From positions 1 to 8,947 of the forward strand of contig JAGPFT010000085.1 in the NCBI GenBank assembly GCA_018056405.1: 8,947 nucleotides of DNA. Direction: 5' to 3'. The notes beneath the pieces were generated by a model. That model had not been told where the DNA came from. It saw only the letters and a program-made list of their open reading frames with translations, and did no database searches. The translations under genes and the position numbers were made by a program. Source of the stretch: Anaerolineae bacterium (GTDB taxonomy: Bacteria > Chloroflexota > Anaerolineae > Aggregatilineales > Aggregatilineaceae). Positions 1-6,093 of this stretch are shown here, one piece after another; position 1 is the first letter of the stretch, and every line of letters starts with the position of its first letter.

Positions 1-2
1 CG

Positions 3-1028
3 CAGACCGCCTACAACGAACAGGCTGCCCAACAGGACTGGCTGCCGGACATTAAGTGGGATAACGTCACCGAGGGCAACCTCTACGATTTTTTGATCGA
101 GCAGGTCAGTAAGCTGCCGCGCAATGTGTTTCCCTTCCTCAGCGGTATCGGCGGCGCGATCACCAGCGTCATCTTCGTCTTCTTCATCACCATCTTCTTC
201 ATCATCGAGCCGGTCAACTACCTGGAGGCGCTGCTGACGCTGTTCCCGCGCGCGTATCGCCCGCGCGCGCTGGAGATTTCTGAGCAGCTCGTCGCCATGC
301 TGCAACGCTGGTTCGTCGGGCAGTTGATCTCGATGACCATGAGCGGCCTGGCGATTGCCTTTGTCACCGGGGCGATTCTGAGGCTGCCCAATGCGGGGGC
401 GCTCGGCGTCATCTCCGGGATCATGGAGTTTGTGCCCAATGTGGGATCCATCATCGCCGTCATTCCCGCGCTGATCATCGCCCTGGCCAAAGACCCCATC
501 CTGGTGCCGTTCACTATCCTGGCCTACCTGATTGTCCAGCAGGCGCAGAGCAACATCGTCATGCCGCGCGTCATGGCCCGCCAGATTCATATTCCGGCGG
601 CGGGCGTCCTCATCGTGCAGATTATCGGCGCGGCGCTGTTCGGCTTCCTGGGTGTGCTGCTGGCCCTGCCGCTGGCGATTGTTGTGCTGGTGCTGGTGCG
701 CGAAGTGTATGTGCACGACATCCTCAACGCCCAGGCAGCGTGCGTCCAGACACTGCCCCGCGCCGATGGCACGCAATACCGCCACGTGACGTCCGAGGTC
801 TATCGCCCGGAGGCGCTCTCGCCAGGCGAGGCGGCGCTGGTTCGTGCCACCGGCAGCGACCTGTTCGAGGGCGACCGTGCGCAGATTGTGGAGATTATCG
901 CGCCGCCATCGCCCGCGCTGGAGCAGACGTCGCGCACTCAGCAGGCGGTGTGGATGGCGATTCTGGCGCTGACGGTGGCACAGGGTGTGGCGTTGGTGCG
1001 GTCGCTGGTGGGTCGGCAAGAAGGATAG
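3..1028 (+). CDS. AI-2E/PerM-family membrane transporter, 5' truncated by window edge
   Basis: The frame is open from the first complete codon at position 3 to TAG at 1026-1028, giving 341 visible residues; the true start lies outside the window. The TTG at 93 is internal, because the coding-like frame continues upstream of it. Visible hydrophobic segments are at about residues 50-69, 108-128, 130-162, 165-180 and 199-232. The stretch with MEFVPNVGS, then IPALIIAL, QQAQSNIVMPRV and GFLGVLLALPLAIV is the typical conserved C-terminal half of the AI-2E transporter family (TqsA/PerM type). Members move small solutes across the inner membrane, and the substrate cannot be told from sequence. After the family core comes an unusual tail of about 80 polar residues, then one more hydrophobic helix at about 315-336. 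The family call is firm; the function is open. The next gene begins 72 bases downstream on the same strand. Confidence 0.88.
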   Translation, partial: QTAYNEQAAQQDWLPDIKWDNVTEGNLYDFLIEQVSKLPRNVFPFLSGIGGAITSVIFVFFITIFFIIEPVNYLEALLTLFPRAYRPRALEISEQLVAMLQRWFVGQLISMTMSGLAIAFVTGAILRLPNAGALGVISGIMEFVPNVGSIIAVIPALIIALAKDPILVPFTILAYLIVQQAQSNIVMPRVMARQIHIPAAGVLIVQIIGAALFGFLGVLLALPLAIVVLVLVREVYVHDILNAQAACVQTLPRADGTQYRHVTSEVYRPEALSPGEAALVRATGSDLFEGDRAQIVEIIAPPSPALEQTSRTQQAVWMAILALTVAQGVALVRSLVGRQEG

Positions 1029-1100
1029 GGTTCTTCGGTTTTTGTGATCTATGCGGCTCAAGACGGATTGTGACTGAGGCGATCTTGCGAGGGCAGTTGT

Positions 1101-1550
1101 ATGGAACGGTACGACTGGCAGCGTCTTAATCATATCCAGATTGGCAGATACGCCGAGTACTTCGTCAAGATGGAGTTTGTTTTGCACGGCTTCGATGTAT
1201 ACACATCTGAAGTAGATGATCGAGGGATTGACTTCATAGTTCGCAGGAATGAGACGCAGTACTTTGACGTACAGGTGAAATCTCTGCGGGGCCGAGGGTA
1301 CATCTTCTTCCCCAAAGACCGCTTCTTGCCCAGGGAGAATCTGCTCGCTGCTGTTGTGCTGTTTGAGGTTGGCAAGGTTCCAGACCTTTTTCTAATACCT
1401 TCAACGGTTTGGCTTCGCGGAGAGGATCCGTTTGTCAGCCACGACTATACCGGCAAGAAAAGCCCGCCGGAATGGGGGCTGAAAGTGGCGAAGAAGTTCT
1501 TCCCTCGGCTCCAGGAGTTCGCTTTCGACAAGGTGGTTCACACGCTGTGA
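1101..1550 (+). CDS. PD-(D/E)XK nuclease-fold protein, small
   Basis: This encodes 149 residues starting at ATG 1101, with the Shine-Dalgarno GAGGG at 1089-1093 seven bases upstream. The N-terminal half carries the spaced residues of the PD-(D/E)XK fold: Glu19 in the first helix (GRYAEYFV), Asp44 in RGIDF, and Gln58-Val-Lys60 in FDVQVKS. This (E)...D...QxK pattern is seen in DUF4365-like and group I intron-associated endonuclease-like proteins, which are often mobile or defence-linked. The C-terminal half (about 75-149) looks alpha/beta but carries no motif I know. Codons such as AGA, AGG, ATA and CTA are frequent, and base composition is clearly less GC-rich than its neighbours, which suggests acquisition by transfer. 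It may be a DNA nuclease or only a fold relative; no partner methylase or toxin is adjacent. It converges on the next gene, with 57 bases between their stops. Confidence 0.75.
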   Translation: MERYDWQRLNHIQIGRYAEYFVKMEFVLHGFDVYTSEVDDRGIDFIVRRNETQYFDVQVKSLRGRGYIFFPKDRFLPRENLLAAVVLFEVGKVPDLFLIPSTVWLRGEDPFVSHDYTGKKSPPEWGLKVAKKFFPRLQEFAFDKVVHTL

Positions 1551-1607
1551 CAAGCCCCTAGAGGTTTCTGTGTTGGCGAAGCGGTCGCTGGTGGGAGGAG
1601 AGCAAAC

Positions 1608-2027
1608 CTAACGGGAGGGGTGGTCTGTGGGGTGGGGGGAGCCATTGCTTGCGGCCTTGATGAGGGCGCGAGCCTGGCTGGGGTCGGTGGCATAGGCCAC
1701 GCTCTCCTTGTGGGCCAGGGTGTTGTGCAGCAGGTTGGCGAGACCCTGGTAGCGCGTCTCGCTGAACAGGACAACTAGCGGTAGCCCTATCTCACCCAGA
1801 CGATCCACCAGATTGCTGAGGCGGACGATGCTCAGCGGGGAGTGTTCGCGCACGTCGAGGACGATGCCGCGCACGCCGTGTCTGTCCTGGATCAGGCGGA
1901 GCGCCGCACGCGCTATCTCCTCGATGAGCGCCGGCGTCAGGGTGACATGGGGTTTCACCTGGCAGATGCCGTCCTGCCACACTTCGAGCGCGAACCGCTC
2001 GTGGTGCGGCTCCGCTTGGTCGTTCAT
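1608..2027 (-). CDS. STAS/SpoIIAA-like hypothetical protein
   Basis: This encodes 139 residues from ATG at 2027-2025 to TAG at 1610-1608 on the minus strand. An in-frame extension upstream to 2090 is possible. I chose the ATG at 2027 because a GGAGGGG stretch lies 12 bases upstream (a GGAA lies closer), and the extension would translate a perfect hairpin. The protein begins with beta strands (FALEVWQDGICQVKP, residues 12-26). A helix follows (about 31-48), then a strand GIVLDVRE (54-61), a helix (about 66-80), a strand PLVVLFSE (83-90) and a helix. A final strand and helix (about 108-125) end in a polar tail. This order resembles STAS/SpoIIAA-like small domains that act in protein-protein control, but no phosphorylatable serine motif is clear. 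No function is assigned. Its upstream region faces the HMG-CoA reductase gene divergently. Confidence 0.7.
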   Translation of the reverse strand: MNDQAEPHHERFALEVWQDGICQVKPHVTLTPALIEEIARAALRLIQDRHGVRGIVLDVREHSPLSIVRLSNLVDRLGEIGLPLVVLFSETRYQGLANLLHNTLAHKESVAYATDPSQARALIKAASNGSPHPTDHPSR

Positions 2028-2044
2028 GGCATTTCCATACCCCT

Positions 2045-2068
2045 CCATGCATAAGAATGAATGCATGG
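2045..2068 (-). promoter_or_regulatory. Perfect 8-bp hairpin overlapping the Shine-Dalgarno of the STAS-like gene
   Basis: On the minus strand CCATGCAT (2068-2061) is followed by an 8-base spacer and ATGCATGG (2052-2045). The two final G residues of the second arm are also the first bases of the GGAGGGG ribosome site of the gene starting at 2027. In RNA the stem would partly mask that site. As DNA it could be a dimer operator. The sequence is clear; the role is inferred. Confidence 0.45.
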
Positions 2069-2185
2069 TTAACTCTGTCTTCATTATCATGGTGTGCGAT
2101 CAAAACGTGATAAAAAGAGTCCAAAAGAATTGTGAAAGTCTGCGCACTAGAGCGTGTTATGCACTTCTCGCCCCTCATCCCCTGG

Positions 2186-2212
2186 CCTTCTCCCACGCAA
2201 GCGGGGAGAAGG
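2186..2212. repeat. Intergenic palindrome, 9-bp stem
   Basis: CCTTCTCCC at 2186-2194 pairs perfectly with GGGAGAAGG at 2204-2212 across a 9-base loop. It is the first of several C-rich/G-rich palindromes filling the gap before the reductase gene. It shares the CCCCT...CTCCC...GGGAG...GGGG style of the other repeats in this window. It is followed by AGTGACC, not a T tract, so it is not a normal terminator. Confidence 0.55.
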
Positions 2213-2233
2213 GGAGTGACCGTCCGGCGATGA

Positions 2234-2337
2234 TCAAGTCCCCTCGCCCCGTTCACGGGGGAGAGGGATTTAGAGGTCATTTGAGAAGAAGGACAACCCC
2301 ACCCTAAATCCCTCCCCGCCAGCAGGGAGGGACTTGA
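2234..2337. repeat. Inverted pair of a TCAAGTCCC...GGGATTTAG module
   Basis: The left copy at 2234-2273 starts TCAAGTCCC and ends AGGGATTTAG. The right copy at 2304-2337 is its reverse complement, starting CTAAATCCCT and ending GGGACTTGA. Outer arms (2234-2242 with 2329-2337) and inner arms (2264-2273 with 2304-2313) match perfectly. The middles differ and form their own small stems, such as CCCTC-CCCC at 2241-2250 with GGGG-GAGGG at 2257-2267. The 30 bases between the copies are unrelated to either. Half of the same module recurs at about 5838-5860. Confidence 0.6.
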
Positions 2338-2390
2338 GCTTGCTCCCCCTTTCTCCGCTTGCGGGGAAAAGGGGCCGGGGGGATAGGGGT
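2316..2390 (-). repeat. 75-base dispersed repeat, copy 1 (inverted relative to 5786-5860)
   Basis: Aligned by eye against the reverse complement of 5786-5860, this copy matches at 71 of 75 positions without gaps. It contains a near-perfect hairpin of the form CCCCTTTCTCCGC / GCGGGGAAAAGGGG (2346-2374) and ends in GGGGGGATAGGGGT. It overlaps the right copy of the TCAAGTCCC module, so the modules are stacked. It lies outside genes and resembles the small palindromic repeats common in intergenic DNA of such genomes. Confidence 0.75.
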
Positions 2391-2525
2391 TAGAAAGACC
2401 TCTCAAACGGTCTCTTAGGGGTGAGGGGCAGAAAATGCGCCGTGAAGTTCATAACAGCCTCTAGGGGCGCAGTCCCAGGGGGCGGCATTGGCGCACAGCG
2501 GCGCAGAGGAATGGAACGGTGAGCA

Positions 2526-3851
2526 ATGACCGACGAGACACGCAAGCGGCGCTCCTCGCGCCTGCCCGGTTTCTACAAGCAACCGCTGGCTGAGCGGGCG
2601 GCGACCGTAGCCGAGTGGGCGGGGCTGACGCTCGACGAACAGGCGGCGCTGTTGGGGGTGGGGGGGCTTGGCCCGGCCCAGGCCGAGCATATGATCGAGA
2701 ATGTCGTCGGCGTGTACGCCCTGCCATTGGGCATTGCCACCAACTTCCTGGTCAACGGCCAGGACGTGCTGGTGCCGATGGTCGTCGAGGAGCCGAGTAT
2801 CGTCGCCGGAGTCAGCTACGCGGCCAAGCTGGCGCGGGGCGGCGGCGGCTTCATCACCACTGCCAACGAGCCGGTGATGATCGGCCAGATTCAGGTGCTC
2901 GAGGTGGACAACATCTACGCTGCCGCCGGGCGCATCTGGGAAGCGCGAACGCGCCTGCTCGAAGAAGCCGACTGCTGCGACCGCCTGCTGATCGCGCTCG
3001 GCGGCGGGGCGCGCGGGATTGAGCTGCGTCCGTTCCCCGACACACCCGCCGGCCCGATGCTGGTTGTGCATGTGCTGTTCGATGTGCGCGACGCGATGGG
3101 CGCTAACACCGTCAACACGACCTGCGAGCGGCTCGCCCCGCTGGTCGAGGAAATAACGGGTGGGCGCGTGACTCTACGCATTCTCAGCAACCTGGCCGAC
3201 CGGCGCACGGCGACGGCAAGCTGCCTGATGCCGGCGGAGGCGCTTGGCTCGGCGGAGATGAGCGGCGCGGAGGTCGCGCGCGGCATCGTCGAGGCGGCGG
3301 CGCTGGCCGAGATAGACCCCTACCGGGCTGCCACGCACAACAAGGGCGTGATGAACGGCATGGACGCGGTGGCTTTGGCGACAGGCAATGACTGGCGCGC
3401 GCTGGAAGCGGGCGCGCACGCCTGGGCTGCGCGCTCCGGGCGCTACACATCGCTGACAGCGTGGTGGCGTGATGATCAGGGCAACCTGCGCGGGCGGATC
3501 GAGTTGCCGGTGGCCGTGGGCATCGTCGGCGGAGCGACGCGCGTCCACCCCACCGCCCAGGTCGCGCTCAAAATCCTGGGCGTCAAGACGGCACGCGAGC
3601 TGGCCCAGGTGATGGCTGCTGTCGGGCTGGCGCAGAACTTCGCCGCGTTGCGTGCACTGGCGGCGGAGGGCATTCAGCGTGGGCACATGAGCCTGCACGC
3701 CAAGCAAATAGCGCTGGCCGCCGGGGCCGCCGAGAGCGAAGTCGCTGAGATCGCGCGGCGTATGATCGCCGAGGGGCCGATCAACACGGCGCGGGCCGAA
3801 GAGTTGCTGCGCGAGCTGCGCCAGAAGGATTCAAAGGCGGGCGGACAGTAA
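2526..3851 (+). CDS. mvaA: Hydroxymethylglutaryl-CoA reductase, class II
   Basis: This encodes 441 residues, close to the roughly 430 usual for class II enzymes. It interconverts HMG-CoA and mevalonate with NAD(P)H in the cytosol; with the synthase nearby the biosynthetic direction is most likely. Sequence motifs follow the Pseudomonas mevalonii enzyme nearly throughout: ENVVG (58-62), VLVPMVVEEPS (81-91), DVRDAMGANTVNT (187-199), LRILSNLAD (217-225), ATHNKGVMNG (269-278), ATGNDWRA (285-292), VGGATRVHP (334-342) and EGIQRGHM (381-388). The four catalytic residues are all present: Glu89, Lys273, Asp289 and His387. Start is ATG 2526, preceded by only a weak GGTGAG two bases upstream, so the start may be shifted slightly. 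The preceding 450 bases hold repeats and no clear promoter. The 3' side carries a palindromic repeat element before the next gene, so co-transcription with the synthase is unlikely. Confidence 0.96.
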   Translation: MTDETRKRRSSRLPGFYKQPLAERAATVAEWAGLTLDEQAALLGVGGLGPAQAEHMIENVVGVYALPLGIATNFLVNGQDVLVPMVVEEPSIVAGVSYAAKLARGGGGFITTANEPVMIGQIQVLEVDNIYAAAGRIWEARTRLLEEADCCDRLLIALGGGARGIELRPFPDTPAGPMLVVHVLFDVRDAMGANTVNTTCERLAPLVEEITGGRVTLRILSNLADRRTATASCLMPAEALGSAEMSGAEVARGIVEAAALAEIDPYRAATHNKGVMNGMDAVALATGNDWRALEAGAHAWAARSGRYTSLTAWWRDDQGNLRGRIELPVAVGIVGGATRVHPTAQVALKILGVKTARELAQVMAAVGLAQNFAALRALAAEGIQRGHMSLHAKQIALAAGAAESEVAEIARRMIAEGPINTARAEELLRELRQKDSKAGGQ

Positions 3852-3886
3852 GGTTGGCCTGTGGTCTGGAGCGGCCTTTCGCTTTA

Positions 3887-3995
3887 CCTCGCCCCCGCTC
3901 GGCGCTGGCGCGCCTCGCCGCAGGAGACTTCGGAAGCCTTCGAAGACTTCCGAAGTCTGGCTCTTGGCCGGGCGTAGCGAGGCCAGGGGGTGAGG
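3887..3995 (-). repeat. Palindromic repeat element, copy A, with CCTC(A/G)CCCCC ends
   Basis: The ends CCTCGCCCCC (3887-3896) and GGGGGTGAGG (3986-3995) are inverted repeats with one mismatch. Its reverse complement follows the element at 5865-5957 closely in both outer parts: the GGCCTCGCT-GC-CGGCC side and the GGCGAGGCGCG-AGCGCCGAGCGGGGG side. The centre is a different palindrome (see 3925-3958). Similarity continues a little beyond the ends (TTTACCTC, and GGCCTTTCGC against GTGAAGGGCC). It starts 35 bases after the reductase stop. Confidence 0.68.
3925..3958. repeat. 34-base near-perfect palindrome inside repeat copy A
   Basis: AGACTTCGGAAG (3925-3936) pairs with CTTCCGAAGTCT (3947-3958) over 12 bp. 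The 10 bases between them extend the symmetry, with CTTCGAAG at 3938-3945 and only one mismatched pair. It replaces the unrelated CCCCCTCTCCGT/ACGGAGAGGGGG stem found at the same place in the copy at 5865-5957. It could stop or stabilise the reductase transcript, but no T tract follows. Confidence 0.7.
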
Positions 3996-4102
3996 TCAAT
4001 GCCCCGCGTCCGGCGAGTTGTTGGCAACCTCTACACCCACGCGAATAACTCGCGCCGCCCAATCGCTGGCCGGGCGAATGCTGCGCGCCGGGCGGGCAAT
4101 GG

Positions 4103-4130
4103 ATTCAGGGGGCCGAGTCCGGTGTACAAT
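4103..4130 (+). promoter_or_regulatory. Candidate sigma-70-type promoter for the PA14/SH3 gene
   Basis: A good -10 box TACAAT lies at 4125-4130. A poor -35 candidate ATTCAG (4103-4108) sits 16 bases upstream of it. Transcription would begin near 4137 and leave a leader of about 140 bases before the start at 4275. The -10 is convincing by eye; the -35 is weak. Confidence 0.4.
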
Positions 4131-4274
4131 GAGAATAGCGGCGAAGGCACGAGGGTCTTCCTCTGGGTGCAGCAGGGTCGTGCCCTGGGGAAAGAGCACC
4201 GTTATGAAGGGCGGGCGAAGCGCCCTCCTGTGATTAGGGTGAGCAGCAGGCAGTTTGATGTGGAGGGACTGAGG
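4131..4274 (+). other. Structured 5' leader of the PA14/SH3 gene
   Basis: The stretch holds several possible RNA stems: GGCACGA (4146-4152) with TCGTGCC (4178-4184), CAGGG (4173-4177) with CCCTG (4183-4187), and AGGGCG (4208-4213) with CGCCCT (4221-4226). The first two use the same bases and exclude each other. A 9-codon reading frame (4204-4233) follows a GGGGAAAGAG stretch. The Shine-Dalgarno GGAGGG at 4262-4267 ends the leader, 7 bases before the start codon. I recognise no known riboswitch class. Confidence 0.3.
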
Positions 4275-5747
4275 ATGAACGCGCTACGGCGACACTGGAT
4301 GATCGCTGTGCTTCTGGTCGCGCTCCTGGCGATAATGGGGGCGCAGCCGGCGCTAGGGGACAAGAGGGCACAGGCGCAGAGCGGGGTCACCTGGATAGCG
4401 GAATATTATGATAATGCGTACTTGCTTGGCACGCCCAAGGAAGTGCGCAACGAGAGCGGGCTGACCTTCAACTGGGGTGGCGGCTCGCCGGCGGGCGGCG
4501 TCCCTGCCGACAACTTCAGCGCCCGCTTTGCGACGGATGTGTACTTCAGTGCGGGCACCTACCGCTTCTACATTCTGGCTGACGATGGGGTCAAGCTGTG
4601 GGTGGACTTCCCGGCGGACAAGCGCCCGACGCTCAACACCTACGACGCGCCTCAGCCGGGCACGTTGCTCACCGCGGACGTGCCGCTCAGCGCCGGCTAC
4701 CACCACATCCAGGTTGACTACCGCGAGGTGGTCGGTGATGCCTATCTGTACGTCTACTGGGACAACCTGGACGACGGCATCAGCGGGCCGAGCTTCCCCA
4801 TTCCGGTGCAGTTCGACGTGCAGTGGACGGCGCAGTACTTCAACAACAACTTCCTGGGCGGCACGCCCAATGTGGTCCGCTCGGAGTCCAGCCCGACCCA
4901 TGCCTGGGGTGCGGATGCGCCCGCGCCGGGCATTGTGGCTGATCACTTCTCGGCGCGCTGGATCGTCGTGCAGTACCTCGACGCGGGGCGCTATACGATC
5001 AGCGTCACCGCCGATGACGGTGTGCGCGTGAATGTGGACGGGCGGGTGATCCTAGACGAATGGCACACTGCAAGCGGCCAGACCTACCGCCAGACGCTCG
5101 ACCTGGCCGCTGGCCAGCACAGCATCGTCGTGGAGTATGTAGAGGAGACAGGGCTGGCGCACCTCACCTTCACCATGGTGCGCGAGCCAGAAGGCAGCAC
5201 GGACGCGGGGACGGCCACGCCGCTGCCGGGCGGCGCGTATGCCCAGGTGACGGCCTGGGTGCTCAACGTGCGTGACGCGCCGCTGACCGGCAACGTGATC
5301 ACCAAGATTCGTCGCGGCGAGGTGTATCTGGTGGTCGGGCACAATGCCGATAGCTCATGGTGGCAGATCAATGTCGGTGGCACTACTGGCTGGGTGAGCG
5401 GCGCGTGGGTGGAAGTCTTCCAGAGCGGCGGCGTTGGCGTCTCCACGCCGACGCCCATCCCCACGCCGACGGTGTACTATGGCTACGGGCAGTGCCCCGG
5501 CTTCTTGCCGTCGCGCCTGACGCCGGGCGTGTGGGGCCGGGTGACGCCCGGCCTGCCCAACAACCTGCGCGCGCAACCCAGCCTGAGCGCGGCGTGGATC
5601 GGCCAGATTCCGAGCGGCGCTCTGTTCCGCGTGCTGGGCGGGCCGGTGTGCGCCGACAGCACGGCCTGGTTCCAGGTGAACTACAACGGCGTGATCGGCT
5701 GGACGATGGAAGGGCAGGGGGCGGTCTACTGGCTGGAGCCGTACTAA
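4275..5747 (+). CDS. Secreted protein with two PA14 and two SH3b domains
   Basis: This encodes 490 residues from ATG 4275, chosen because GGAGGG precedes it by 7 bases and a signal peptide follows at once; the open frame reaching back to 3990 runs through a repeat. Residues 1 to about 36 are an export signal: RRHW, a hydrophobic core IAVLLVALLAIMG, then ALG and AQAQ cleavage choices, with no lipobox cysteine. PA14-like domains lie at about 38-163 and 182-303. Each opens with W-A-YY/YFN and carries the ADDGV signature (102-106 and 246-250). Such beta-sandwiches usually bind carbohydrate. Bacterial SH3 domains lie at about 320-382 and 413-487, joined by a Thr-Pro linker (391-399). The only two cysteines, Cys407 and Cys459, may form a disulfide. 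No catalytic domain is seen, so it is probably a cell-surface or wall-binding protein. It has no evident link to the mevalonate genes around it. Confidence 0.88.
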   Translation: MNALRRHWMIAVLLVALLAIMGAQPALGDKRAQAQSGVTWIAEYYDNAYLLGTPKEVRNESGLTFNWGGGSPAGGVPADNFSARFATDVYFSAGTYRFYILADDGVKLWVDFPADKRPTLNTYDAPQPGTLLTADVPLSAGYHHIQVDYREVVGDAYLYVYWDNLDDGISGPSFPIPVQFDVQWTAQYFNNNFLGGTPNVVRSESSPTHAWGADAPAPGIVADHFSARWIVVQYLDAGRYTISVTADDGVRVNVDGRVILDEWHTASGQTYRQTLDLAAGQHSIVVEYVEETGLAHLTFTMVREPEGSTDAGTATPLPGGAYAQVTAWVLNVRDAPLTGNVITKIRRGEVYLVVGHNADSSWWQINVGGTTGWVSGAWVEVFQSGGVGVSTPTPIPTPTVYYGYGQCPGFLPSRLTPGVWGRVTPGLPNNLRAQPSLSAAWIGQIPSGALFRVLGGPVCADSTAWFQVNYNGVIGWTMEGQGAVYWLEPY

Positions 5748-5785
5748 CATCAGGGCGGAAACAGGTGCACGTCTGGGCTTGATTG

Positions 5786-5860
5786 ACCCCTATCCCCCCG
5801 GCCCCCTTTCCCCGCCAGCGGAGAAAGGGGGAGCAGACTCAAGTCCCTCCCTGCTGGCGG
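5786..5860 (+). repeat. 75-base dispersed repeat, copy 2
   Basis: This is the mate of 2316-2390 in the opposite orientation, with four differences in 75. Its inner hairpin is better than in copy 1: CCCCTTTCCCCGC / GCGGAGAAAGGGG around CA, with one C-A mismatch. The 3' part (from about 5838) is the left half of the TCAAGTCCC module. The match stops at GGCGG, where the next repeat element begins five bases later. It lies 39 bases after the PA14/SH3 stop codon. Confidence 0.75.
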
Positions 5861-5864
5861 TTAA

Positions 5865-5957
5865 CCTCACCCCCTGGCCTCGCTGCGCTCGGCCTTTCCC
5901 CCTCTCCGTCAACGGAGAGGGGGCGGCGAGGCGCGTGAGCGCCGAGCGGGGGTGAGG
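5865..5957 (+). repeat. Palindromic repeat element, copy B, with 10-bp inverted ends
   Basis: CCTCACCCCC (5865-5874) and GGGGGTGAGG (5948-5957) are perfect inverted ends. Inside, CCCCCTCTCCGT (5898-5909) pairs perfectly with ACGGAGAGGGGG (5912-5923). CGCTCGGC pairs with GCCGAGCG, and GGCGC-GTGA-GCGCC (5930-5943) forms a small stem. Outer parts match copy A (3887-3995) inverted. The size, ends and lack of coding frame resemble a MITE-like or REP-like element; no flanking target duplication is clear. Confidence 0.7.
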
Positions 5958-6017
5958 TAAAGTGAAGGGCCACTTCAGACTACATAGCAACCACAGTGCC
6001 TGTCCGCCCTTGAAGAA

Positions 6018-6070
6018 CCATGCATGGAGAGGGGGCAAGCCGAGCGCAGCGAGGCTGGGGGTGAGGTAAA
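6018..6070 (-). repeat. Partial third copy of the CCTCACCCCC repeat, with CCATGCATGG palindrome
   Basis: The reverse complement of 6026-6070 follows the first half of copy B: TTACCTCACCCCC, then GCCTCGCTGCGCTCGGC, then CCCCCTCTCC. It stops at the inner stem, so it is half an element, inverted relative to copy B. At its edge lies the perfect palindrome CCATGCATGG (6018-6027). The same 8-base arms form the hairpin at 2045-2068. The bases after GTGAGGTAAA (6061-6070) also loosely match those after copy B. Confidence 0.6.
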
Positions 6071-6093
6071 CTAAGAGCCATCTTCATGCTTTT

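Noticed and set aside
2028..2090. Earlier start for the STAS-like gene at 2090
   Set aside because: It would translate the hairpin and the GGAGGGG site. Residues 1-21 look non-conserved in character. It stays possible, so the start is given with moderate confidence.
2161..2440. CRISPR array in the repeat-rich gap
   Set aside because: The repeats are inverted, of unequal length and overlap each other. There is no regular repeat-spacer spacing, and no cas gene is present.
3925..3958. Intrinsic terminator after the reductase gene
   Set aside because: The stem is excellent, but GGCTCTTGG follows rather than a T tract, and the palindrome is a module inside a repeat element. A role in ending or protecting the transcript is still possible.
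3990..4274. N-terminal extension of the PA14/SH3 protein from an ATG at 3990
   Set aside because: The extension starts inside a repeat element, has no ribosome site, and would bury the signal peptide that begins at 4275 behind 95 low-complexity residues.
5790..6038. Minus-strand frame of 82 codons in the second repeat gap
   Set aside because: It is made almost wholly of the palindromic repeat elements and has no coding character.
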